Assembly: GCF_013385825.1 (NCBI RefSeq)
Contig: NZ_JACAPG010000021.1
Coordinates: forward strand, 186,001-250,000
Length of the DNA: 64,000 bases
Direction: 5' to 3'
Source: Pseudomonas reactans
GTDB lineage: Bacteria > Pseudomonadota > Gammaproteobacteria > Pseudomonadales > Pseudomonadaceae
The position numbers and the translations under genes were made by a program. The notes under the pieces are model-generated. The model saw nothing but the letters and a program-made list of their open reading frames with translations. It had not been told where the DNA came from and made no database searches. Each line of letters opens with the position of its first letter. Positions within the stretch are counted from its first letter, which is position 1. This document shows, piece after piece, positions 53,423 through 60,647 of the stretch.

Positions 53423-53461
53423 TGTAACGTTAATTTTCCATGCTGTAACGATTAATTTACG
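53423..53461. promoter_or_regulatory. Tandem TyrR/PhhR-like boxes
   Basis: TGTAAC-GTTAAT-TTTCCA (53423-53440) and TGTAAC-GATTAA-TTTACG (53444-53461) are 21 bases apart. The second matches TGTAAA-N6-TTTACA in ten of twelve positions, the first less well. They lie about 230 bases upstream of the peptide gene and 370 upstream of the permease gene, so either could be the target. Confidence 0.5.
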
Positions 53462-53590
53462 AGAAAATGGCGGCATAATTGCTCGGCGCTACCCCGTAAG
53501 GATTTGCTGACAGATCGTCGCACACGCCCCTTGGGGTCGGCCGCAAGCTGTCGAGCGGTGTACAATCCGCCGCGTTTTACTGTGACCCCC

Positions 53591-53606
53591 TTGCGTAATC
53601 ACGCAA
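53591..53606. promoter_or_regulatory. 16-base inverted repeat in the permease leader
   Basis: TTGCGTAATCACGCAA is a perfect 6-4-6 palindrome lying 30 bases after a TACAAT -10-like hexamer; it could be an operator. No matching regulator is identified. Confidence 0.4.
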
Positions 53607-53704
53607 AAGGCCAAGACCTCGGGGTTTACCCACCCTGATCACTCCGCCTGGCCACGAGCCGGACGGGTTCGATTTCGTCACAGATAAAAACAAACAGGTG
53701 ACGC

Positions 53705-53767
53705 ATGACCGTTAGAAAGACGCTGTACTCCTGGTGCCTGCGCTGGGGTTTGAGCGGCGCTGCTTGA
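53705..53767 (+). CDS. Putative leader peptide of the aromatic amino acid permease
   Basis: 20 codons: MTVRKTLYSWCLRWGLSGAA, with Tyr8, Trp10 and Trp14. AGGTG lies four bases before its ATG. The TGA stop sits in the left arm of a hairpin (53759-53786, GCTGCTTGA with TCAAGGCAGC, one bulge). The arrangement would let a ribosome waiting on Trp/Tyr codons change folding of the permease leader. No T-run follows, so translational control is likelier than termination. All of this is inference from layout. Confidence 0.5.
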   Translation: MTVRKTLYSWCLRWGLSGAA

Positions 53768-53786
53768 GTCGGTAATTCAAGGCAGC
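53759..53786 (+). promoter_or_regulatory. Hairpin overlapping the leader-peptide stop
   Basis: GCTGC-TTGA pairs with TCAA-G-GCAGC with one bulged G and a nine-base loop; it contains the leader stop codon and lies 44 bases before the permease ATG. Confidence 0.5.
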
Positions 53787-53829
53787 AACCTGCATTCAAC
53801 ATCATCAAACCTTGCGTGAGAGCCTTTAC

Positions 53830-55251
53830 ATGAGTGTTCCTCCTTCCTCTTCAGGCGAGCTGAAACGCGGCCTGAAAAACCGGCATATCCAGCTGATCGC
53901 CCTGGGTGGCGCCATCGGCACCGGCTTGTTCCTCGGCTCGGCCGGGGTGCTCAAATCCGCCGGCCCGTCGATGATCTTGGGCTATGCCATCTGCGGCTTC
54001 ATTGCCTTCATGATCATGCGCCAGCTCGGCGAAATGATCGTCGAAGAGCCGGTTGCCGGCTCCTTCAGCCACTTTGCCCACAAGTACTGGGGCGGTTTCG
54101 CCGGCTTCCTGTCGGGCTGGAACTGCTGGATCCTGTACATCCTGGTGGGCATGTCGGAGCTGACGGCCGTCGGCAAATACGTGCACTACTGGTGGCCGGA
54201 GATCCCGACCTGGGTCTCGGCCGCAGCCTTCTTTGTGCTGATCAACCTGATCAACCTGGCCAACGTCAAAGTCTTCGGTGAAGCCGAGTTCTGGTTTGCC
54301 ATCATCAAGGTGGTGGCCATCGTCGGCATGATCGCCCTGGGCAGTTATCTGCTGGTCAGCGGCAGCGGCGGGCCACAGGCCTCGGTGACCAACCTGTGGG
54401 AGCACGGCGGTTTCTTCCCCCATGGGGTCGGTGGGCTGGTGATGGCCATGGCAATCATCATGTTCTCCTTCGGCGGCCTGGAAATGCTCGGCTTCACCGC
54501 CGCTGAAGCGGACCAGCCACGCACGGTGATTCCGAAAGCGATCAACCAGGTGATCTACCGCATCCTGATCTTCTACATCGGTGCGCTGGTCGTACTGTTG
54601 TCGCTGACTCCATGGGACAGCCTGCTGACCACCCTCAACGCCTCCGGCGACGCCTACAGCGGCAGCCCGTTCGTGCAGGTGTTCTCGATGCTGGGTAGCA
54701 ACACTGCTGCGCATATCCTCAATTTCGTGGTCCTGACCGCAGCGCTGTCGGTGTACAACAGCGGCACCTACTGCAACAGCCGCATGCTGTTGGGCATGGC
54801 CGAGCAGGGCGATGCGCCCAAGGCCTTGGCGAAGATCGACAAGCGCGGCGTACCGGTACGCTCCATCCTGGCGTCGGCGGCGATCACCCTGGTGGCGGTG
54901 CTGATGAACTACCTGATCCCGCAACACGCGCTGGAACTGCTGATGTCCCTGGTGGTGGCCACATTGGTGATCAACTGGGCGATGATCAGCTTCTCGCACT
55001 TCAAGTTCCGCCAACACATGAATCGTACCGGGCAGGTGCCATTGTTCAAGGCGCTGTGGTACCCGTACGGTAACTATGTGTGCCTGGCGTTCGTGGTGTT
55101 TATCCTGGTGATCATGCTGATGATCCCGGGGATCCAGGTGTCGGTGTACGCGATCCCGGTGTGGGTGGTGTTCATGTGGGTGTGTTACGGCATCAAGAAC
55201 AAGCGCGTTGCGCAGCGAGCCTTGGAGGTGGCTGCTCCAGCAGTGAAGTGA
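53830..55251 (+). CDS. Amino acid permease, aromatic/proline type (AroP/ProY-like)
   Basis: 473 residues with 12 membrane helices of the APC superfamily AAT group. The N-terminus GELKRGLKNRHIQLIALGGA, IGTGLFLGSAGVLKSAGPS and EMIVEEPVAGSFSHFAHKYW match AroP/PheP/ProY. The exact substrate (aromatic amino acids or proline) is not certain from sequence; the Trp/Tyr leader and TyrR-like boxes favour aromatic. The ATG at 53830 (MSVPPSSSGELKR) is used; a TTG at 53812 is in frame. A terminator follows. Confidence 0.9.
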   Translation: MSVPPSSSGELKRGLKNRHIQLIALGGAIGTGLFLGSAGVLKSAGPSMILGYAICGFIAFMIMRQLGEMIVEEPVAGSFSHFAHKYWGGFAGFLSGWNCWILYILVGMSELTAVGKYVHYWWPEIPTWVSAAAFFVLINLINLANVKVFGEAEFWFAIIKVVAIVGMIALGSYLLVSGSGGPQASVTNLWEHGGFFPHGVGGLVMAMAIIMFSFGGLEMLGFTAAEADQPRTVIPKAINQVIYRILIFYIGALVVLLSLTPWDSLLTTLNASGDAYSGSPFVQVFSMLGSNTAAHILNFVVLTAALSVYNSGTYCNSRMLLGMAEQGDAPKALAKIDKRGVPVRSILASAAITLVAVLMNYLIPQHALELLMSLVVATLVINWAMISFSHFKFRQHMNRTGQVPLFKALWYPYGNYVCLAFVVFILVIMLMIPGIQVSVYAIPVWVVFMWVCYGIKNKRVAQRALEVAAPAVK

Positions 55252-55270
55252 GGCGTGTGTGAGATAAACC

Positions 55271-55300
55271 AAACCCGGCCTTGTGCCGGGTTTGTTGTTT
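55271..55300 (+). terminator. Intrinsic terminator after the permease
   Basis: AAACCCGGC-cttgt-GCCGGGTTT followed by a T-rich stretch (GTTGTTT); weaker T-run than the others. Confidence 0.7.
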
Positions 55301-55360
55301 CAGGAATGGGCGCGCGCATTCGCGTATCCTTGGTTGCCCCCACAGAGGTTTCCGCTGCCC

Positions 55361-55774
55361 ATGCTGGTGATTTCCAACAACGTCCACCTACCCGACGCCG
55401 AGATTGAGCTGACCGCCATTCGCGCCCAGGGTGCGGGTGGGCAGAACGTCAACAAGGTGTCGAGCGCCGTGCACCTGCGCTTTGATATCCCTGCGTCGTC
55501 GCTGCCTGAGTTCTACAAGGAGCGCTTGCTGGCGCTGCGCGACAGTCGTATCACCAGCGAGGGCGTTCTGGTGCTCAAGGCCCAGCAATACCGGACCCAG
55601 GAGCAGAATCGCGCGGATGCGTTGGAGCGTCTGGTGGAATTGATCCTCAGCGCCACCAAGGTGGAGAAGAAACGCCGACCGACCAAGCCGACCCTGGGGT
55701 CGAAGAAGCGCCGCCTCGAATCCAAGACCAAGCGCGGCAGTATCAAGGCCGGGCGTGGCAAGGTCGACTTCTAG
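55361..55774 (+). CDS. arfB: Alternative ribosome-rescue factor ArfB (YaeJ)
   Basis: 137 residues. The GGQ motif is in RAQGAGGQNVNKVSS (about 21-35), which hydrolyses peptidyl-tRNA on stalled ribosomes. The basic C-terminus KKRRPTKPTLGSKKRRLESK enters the empty mRNA channel. The ATG at 55361 (MLVISNNVHLPDAEIE) fits homologues; the upstream ATG 55283 adds an unrelated stretch. The last bases overlap the stop of the convergent MFS gene (CTAG). Confidence 0.95.
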   Translation: MLVISNNVHLPDAEIELTAIRAQGAGGQNVNKVSSAVHLRFDIPASSLPEFYKERLLALRDSRITSEGVLVLKAQQYRTQEQNRADALERLVELILSATKVEKKRRPTKPTLGSKKRRLESKTKRGSIKAGRGKVDF

Positions 55775-56967
55775 TCGCCACGCGCCTCGCGGGCCTTGGG
55801 TGCCTGACGGTACAGGTACAGGCTCAGCAGCAAACCACCCAGGGCGGCGAGAGCGGCAAACAGGAAGATCGACGCAAAGCCGAAGCCGGCTGCCACAGCC
55901 CCGGCGAGTGGTCCGGTGATGCCCAGTGATAGATCGATGAACAGCGAGTAGGCGCCCACCGCCGAGCCGCGGCTGGACGCCGGCACCAGGTTGACGGCTT
56001 CGACGCCCAAGGCCGGAAAAACCAGGGAAAAGCCGAATCCACTCAACGCCGCGCCGGCCAGGGCCAGGTTTGCGTCCGGTGCCAACCACAGCAACAGCAG
56101 GCCGAGGATCTCCACTGACAAGCAGGCAATCGCCACGCGAAAACCGCCGATCCGGTTGATCAGGTTGCCGAACAACAACCGCGCGCCGATAAAGCTGGCG
56201 CCGAACAGGCTCAGGGCCCACACCGCGTTATCCCAATGCTGGGTGGTGTAATACAAGGTGATGAAGGTGGCGATGGTGCCAAAGCCGATGGAGCCCAGCG
56301 CCAAGGCGCAGCCGTGGGGCAATACGCGGCCCAGCACGTTCATGAAGGGCAGGCGCACGCCGGCAACAATCGGTGCGGCGACTTTGTTCCAGGCCAGCAG
56401 CAGGCCGACGATGGCCAGCAGGATGATGCTGACACCCATGCTCCACAGTCCGAAGTTTTTTACCAGCAGTACCCCGAGCGGCGCGCCCACTGCCAGCGCG
56501 CCATAACTGGCGATGCCGTTCCATGAGATGACCTTGGCGGTATTCTCTGCGCCGACACGGCCAATCCCCCAGCCAATCGAGCCCGAACCCACCAGGCTTT
56601 CGGCGCTGCCAAGGACCAGGCGGCCGATCAACAGGCTGCCCAGGCTCAAGGCCGGCAGGCTTGCGAACCACGCAGCCAGCAGCATGAACACACCGCTCAA
56701 GCCGCAGCCCGCCAAACCGATCAACACCGCGCGCTTACTGCCCAGGTTATCGATGATTTTGCCCGCATACGGTCGGCTCAGCAGGGTGGCCAGGTATTGC
56801 ACGCTGATCACCAGGCCGGCAATCACCGCGCCGTAACCCAGTTCACTGTGGACATAGCCCGGCAGTACGGCGAGGGGAATACCGATGTTCAGGTAGCCAA
56901 TGAAGGTGAACAACACGATGGAAACAACTTGCAGCGTGACCGCCATGGGGCGCTGGGTATCGGGCAT
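55771..56967 (-). CDS. MFS transporter (YhhS-like)
   Basis: 398 residues with 12 membrane helices of the major facilitator superfamily, DHA1-like. Motif A occurs as LLSRPYAGKIIDNLGSKRAVL (about residues 61-81; key RPYAGKIIDNLGSKR). The starting ATG gives MPDTQRPMAVTLQVV. E. coli YhhS is an uncharacterised efflux-type protein; the substrate here is unknown. Convergent with arfB, overlapping by four bases. Confidence 0.88.
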   Translation of the reverse strand: MPDTQRPMAVTLQVVSIVLFTFIGYLNIGIPLAVLPGYVHSELGYGAVIAGLVISVQYLATLLSRPYAGKIIDNLGSKRAVLIGLAGCGLSGVFMLLAAWFASLPALSLGSLLIGRLVLGSAESLVGSGSIGWGIGRVGAENTAKVISWNGIASYGALAVGAPLGVLLVKNFGLWSMGVSIILLAIVGLLLAWNKVAAPIVAGVRLPFMNVLGRVLPHGCALALGSIGFGTIATFITLYYTTQHWDNAVWALSLFGASFIGARLLFGNLINRIGGFRVAIACLSVEILGLLLLWLAPDANLALAGAALSGFGFSLVFPALGVEAVNLVPASSRGSAVGAYSLFIDLSLGITGPLAGAVAAGFGFASIFLFAALAALGGLLLSLYLYRQAPKAREARGD

Positions 56968-57071
56968 GGGAAAGGTCCACTGTCGCGGCAGGTAAAGATA
57001 GGCTGCTAATGATACCGGTGGTTTGGCTCGCGCAGGGCGGTAAAACGCAAAAACCTCAACTCGGAAAGACG

Positions 57072-57254
57072 TCAGGCTTGGGTAGGGGCGAGCAGTTGGG
57101 TGGTGACCAGGGCGGCCAGGGCGTTTTCCTGGGTGCCGAAACGCTTGAGCAGCAGCGCTTGTTTATCGGCGCTGAGGCGGTTCCAGATCTCGACCATCTG
57201 CAAGGCGGCGTCGAGTACGGCGGTGTCCGGGTTATCGGGGAGGGTATCGGTCAT
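57072..57254 (-). CDS. Small uncharacterised protein (60 residues)
   Basis: 60 residues, largely helical (LQMVEIWNRLSADKQALLLKR...), starts MTDTLPDNPDTAVLD with an acidic N-terminus. No known motif. The codon bias is Pseudomonas-like and the frame is intact; upstream of the start a CGCC-type spacer without a clear SD. Function unknown. Confidence 0.55.
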   Translation of the reverse strand: MTDTLPDNPDTAVLDAALQMVEIWNRLSADKQALLLKRFGTQENALAALVTTQLLAPTQA

Positions 57255-57328
57255 GGCGGGCGTCTCGATGGGTTCAGGCAGTGTGGAAAGCGCTCAAAGC
57301 TGCGCTTTCCACACGGTCTGGTACGGCG

Positions 57329-57457
57329 TCAGTCCTGGCTTTCGCTGTCGACTGGTTTTGCTTCTTTGGCCTCAGGCTGTTTGTCACTGGCCTGCTGCGG
57401 TGTTGGCTGCTCTGTTGGGTGCAGGCTTGGGAAGGGGAGATTAGGTATCTCGTGCAT
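57329..57457 (-). CDS. Small Pro/Gln/Glu-rich protein (42 residues)
   Basis: 42 residues beginning MHEIPNLPFPSLHPTEQPTP and rich in Pro, Gln, Glu and Lys (disordered). AGGAG lies eight bases before the ATG at 57457; the in-frame ATG at 57514 is not supported. Too short for a family call. Confidence 0.5.
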   Translation of the reverse strand: MHEIPNLPFPSLHPTEQPTPQQASDKQPEAKEAKPVDSESQD

Positions 57458-57604
57458 CGTCGTCGCTCCTCGCAAGGTCTGTTTTTTCAATCGCAGGTGA
57501 TTCCGCGCTCTCAAAAAGCCTTGGCAGGATACAGCACTGCAAATGACAAAAAGATTTTAATGTCGGCAGATGGATGAACTTTCATCGTTTAAACGGTCGT
57601 TCGG

Positions 57605-57916
57605 TTAGAACGGCACCTTGCCCAGGATCATGTCGCGGTACATCACGAAATCCCCTAAAAGGCTGTAGAACGGGTGTTGAAAGGTCGCTGGGCGGTTCTT
57701 TTCGAAGAAGAAGTGGCCGATCCAGGCAAAGCTGTAACCGGCAATCGGCAAGGCGATCAACAGGAGAAGCGAACCTCTGCCAATGGCATACGCCAAAATG
57801 CCGATCACCAGCGTGGTGCCGATAAAATGCAGGCGTCGGCACGTGCTGTTGGCGTGCTCGGCCAGGTAATAGGGGTAGAACTCAGCAAAGCTGTTGAATC
57901 GCTTGACGTTTTCCAC
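57605..57916 (-). CDS. DUF962/Mpo1-like membrane protein
   Basis: 103 residues with three helices (about 29-48, 50-68 and 85-100). Begins VENVKRFNSFAEFYPYYLAEH and has CRRLHFIGTTLVIGIL and EKNRPATFQHPFYSLLGDF, the DUF962 (YGL010W/Mpo1) pattern; yeast Mpo1 is a dioxygenase of 2-hydroxy fatty acids. The GTG at 57916 has AAAGGG nine bases upstream and is used; the TTG at 57949 lacks this. Divergent from the AraC-type gene. Confidence 0.85.
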   Translation of the reverse strand: MENVKRFNSFAEFYPYYLAEHANSTCRRLHFIGTTLVIGILAYAIGRGSLLLLIALPIAGYSFAWIGHFFFEKNRPATFQHPFYSLLGDFVMYRDMILGKVPF

Positions 57917-58076
57917 GGTGACCGGCCCTTTGATTGTTGTGCCGCCCAACAGATGTTCGGCGGGGAGCTTATTTGAGTCTAGAGTGATCAGTGGTAACAG
58001 CCAGTGACAATAGATGCCACTTTAGTATCCTTGGCTTCCTGGCTGCCGTTTGAGCCTGCTTTATTAAGAAGACGCC

Positions 58077-59135
58077 ATGAGCGAACGAACAACTTCTGCA
58101 AGCTGGGCGATGGGGATAGTCAAAGCATTGGAAATGGACGGCCTGGATTGCCGCGCCTTGTTCAAGCAGCTCGGCCTCGACTATGCCGCCCTGAGCGATC
58201 CCGATGCGCGGTTTCCGCAGGATTCCATGACCCGCCTGTGGCAGCGGGCAGTAGAGCTGTCGGGCAACCCGGCGATCGGCCTGAACATGGGCAAAGTGGT
58301 GCGCCCGGCGTCATTTCATGTGGCCGGTTATGCGTTGATGTCCAGCAACACCTTGGCCGAAGGTTTTATGCGGCTGGTGCGCTACCAGCGGATCATCGCT
58401 GAAAGTGCCGACCTGAGTTTCCGACTGATCCCCGAAGGTTATGCGCTGATTCTGACGGTACACGGTGACCACCTGCCGCCTACCCGGCAAAGCGCCGAAG
58501 CCTCGCTGGCCAGTGCCTTGGCGCTGTGCGGCTGGCTGACCGGCCGCACGCTGCAACCGCGCAAAGTGGTGCTGCAAGGTGAGCAACCGGCGGACCTGGC
58601 CCCGTACAAACAAGCCTTCCATGCGCCGCTGGAGTTCAACGCGCCCTATGATGCGCTGATTTTCGAGCAAGCCGACATGGACGCGCCGCTGCCCACGGCC
58701 AACGAAGCCATGGCCCTGCTGCATGATCGATTTGCCGGTGAATACCTGGCGCGCTTTTCGGAGAGCCGCGTGACCCATAAGGCGCGGCAAGTGTTGTGCC
58801 GCTTGCTGCCTCAGGGCGAGCCCAAGCGTGAAGTGGTAGCCCAGACGCTGCACTTGTCCCAGCGCACCTTGCAGCGGCGCTTGCAGGAGGAGGGCACCAG
58901 CTTCCAGACCTTGCTTGATGACACCCGTCGCGAACTGGCCGAGCAATACCTGGCGCAACCCAGCATGACCCTGCTGGAAATTGCCTACCTGCTGGGCTTT
59001 GCCGACCCGAGCAACTTCTTCCGCGCGTTTCGACGCTGGTTTGATGCCACGCCCGGCGAATACCGGGCGCGGTTGCTGGAAGTGTCGGGCGTCAGTGGCG
59101 CCAAAACGCCGGAATGCACAGAACAAAGACCGTAA
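58077..59135 (+). CDS. AraC-family transcriptional regulator (OruR/ArgR-like type)
   Basis: 352 residues. The N-terminal part resembles the arabinose-binding-like domain PF12625 (about 17-200) and the C-terminal AraC helix-turn-helix (about 255-335; LHLSQRTLQRRLQEEGTSFQ, LGFADPSNFFRAFRRWF). Such regulators often sense small metabolites such as ornithine. The ATG at 58077 is used. The 3' end overlaps the convergent trkH by 44 bases, unusually large. Target unknown. Confidence 0.88.
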   Translation: MSERTTSASWAMGIVKALEMDGLDCRALFKQLGLDYAALSDPDARFPQDSMTRLWQRAVELSGNPAIGLNMGKVVRPASFHVAGYALMSSNTLAEGFMRLVRYQRIIAESADLSFRLIPEGYALILTVHGDHLPPTRQSAEASLASALALCGWLTGRTLQPRKVVLQGEQPADLAPYKQAFHAPLEFNAPYDALIFEQADMDAPLPTANEAMALLHDRFAGEYLARFSESRVTHKARQVLCRLLPQGEPKREVVAQTLHLSQRTLQRRLQEEGTSFQTLLDDTRRELAEQYLAQPSMTLLEIAYLLGFADPSNFFRAFRRWFDATPGEYRARLLEVSGVSGAKTPECTEQRP

Positions 59136-60546
59136 TGATCTCCAGCCGGCCGAGGAGCATGCCCAGCGACAGGATCCACTTGGCCGCATCCGGCAGGCTC
59201 GCAAAGTTGCCCGCCGGGCCAATGGTTTCACCCAGGCCTGGGCCTACACCTGAAACGGTACTCGCGGCGCCGGTCAAGGCAGTCATCCAGTCCAGGCCGA
59301 GCAGCGACAAGGCCAGGGCAATGGCGCAGATGGTGATGGCGAAGAAGAACGAAAAGGTCAGGATCGAGCGTACGATTTCTTCGTCAAGACGGTGGCCGTT
59401 GTACTTCTGCTTGATCACCGCACGTGGGTGAATCAGCTGGTTCAAGTTGGCCTTGAGCAGGATATAGGCGACCTGGAACCGGAAGATCTTGATCCCGCCC
59501 GCCGTGGAGCCCGAGCAGCCGCCGATAAAGCCCAGGTAGAAGAACAGCATCAGGGAGAAGTTGCCCCACAGGCTGTAGTCTCCCAGTGCAAACCCTGTGG
59601 TCGTCACCACCGACGTGACGTTCAGCGCCACATGACGCAGCGCGTCCAGCCAATGCAGGTTGGTGGTCCACCAGTACCAGGTGCCGAGCACCAGCCAGGT
59701 CACGATCAACAAACCGAGCAGGCCTTGAACCTGTTGGTCCTTGATCAGCGCCCGACGGTTGCCGCGCAACGTGGCCACATACAGGGTGAACGGCAAGCTG
59801 CCGAGGATCATCACCACCACCGCCACCCAGTGCACTGCCGGTTGTTTCCAGTGCGCCAGGGACTCATCGGAGGTGGAGAACCCGCCGGTGGAAATCGCCG
59901 ACATCGCGTGGTTGATCGCATCGAACAACCCCATCCCAGCCCACCAGAACGCCAGGCTGCCGAGGATGGTAATGCCCACGTAGGCCGCCACGATCAGCCG
60001 CGCCACCATGTGCGAGCGGGGCATGACCTTTTCCGAGCGGTCCGAGGACTCGGTCTGGAACAGGCGCATGCCACCGATGCGCAGCAGCGGCAGGATCGCC
60101 ACAGCCATGCCGATAAAACCGATGCCGCCGAGCCAGTGCAGCAGCGAACGCCACATCAGAATGCCCGGCGACATGGCATCCAGGCCGCTCAGTACCGTGG
60201 AGCCGGTGGCGGTGATGCCGGACATGCTTTCAAAAAACGAGTCGGTGTAGCTGATGTGCTGGGTCAGCAGGAACGGCAGCGCAGCAAAGATACACACCAC
60301 CACCCAGCTACTGACGGTCAGCAGGTACATGTCCCGCGGGCGCAGGTGCACATGCTCGGGACGACCGGGGATCACCAGCGCCAGGCCGGCGATAAAGGTG
60401 ATCATGCTGGCCCACAGGAACGACGGCAGGTCGCTGGTGCGTTCGAAGATCACCAGGGTGGCCATGGGCACGACCATCGCGATCGCGAGGGTGATCAGGA
60501 AGATGCCGATGATGAAACCGATGATGCGCAGGGTCGGCAACGCCAT
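59092..60546 (-). CDS. trkH: TrkH potassium uptake protein
   Basis: 484 residues, full length. Four pore segments carry the selectivity filters GITATGSTVL, AISTGGFSTS, SVVTTTGFALGD and AASTVSGVGPGLGE, each with the filter Gly. TrkH works with cytoplasmic TrkA for K+ uptake. Start MALPTLRIIGF. The C-terminus overlaps the AraC-type gene on the other strand; the last 14 codons are within that overlap. Confidence 0.96.
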   Translation of the reverse strand: MALPTLRIIGFIIGIFLITLAIAMVVPMATLVIFERTSDLPSFLWASMITFIAGLALVIPGRPEHVHLRPRDMYLLTVSSWVVVCIFAALPFLLTQHISYTDSFFESMSGITATGSTVLSGLDAMSPGILMWRSLLHWLGGIGFIGMAVAILPLLRIGGMRLFQTESSDRSEKVMPRSHMVARLIVAAYVGITILGSLAFWWAGMGLFDAINHAMSAISTGGFSTSDESLAHWKQPAVHWVAVVVMILGSLPFTLYVATLRGNRRALIKDQQVQGLLGLLIVTWLVLGTWYWWTTNLHWLDALRHVALNVTSVVTTTGFALGDYSLWGNFSLMLFFYLGFIGGCSGSTAGGIKIFRFQVAYILLKANLNQLIHPRAVIKQKYNGHRLDEEIVRSILTFSFFFAITICAIALALSLLGLDWMTALTGAASTVSGVGPGLGETIGPAGNFASLPDAAKWILSLGMLLGRLEIITVFVLCIPAFWRH

Positions 60547-60647
60547 GAAATTCGCTCGAGATAGGGCAGAGGCGCCATTCTACCTGGGGGGCAGGGCATG
60601 TAAACCACGCTCGCATTGACCTGTAGCTATATAGCGCCTGGGCTTTC

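Larger units (their letters stand above)
53192..53829. other. Spacer between the peptide gene and the permease gene
   Basis: 638 bases, AT-rich between about 53270 and 53470. It holds the leader hairpin, the tandem boxes, a TACAAT -10-like hexamer at 53561-53566, an inverted repeat TTGCGT-AATC-ACGCAA at 53591-53606 and a 20-codon reading frame at 53705. Confidence 0.6.
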
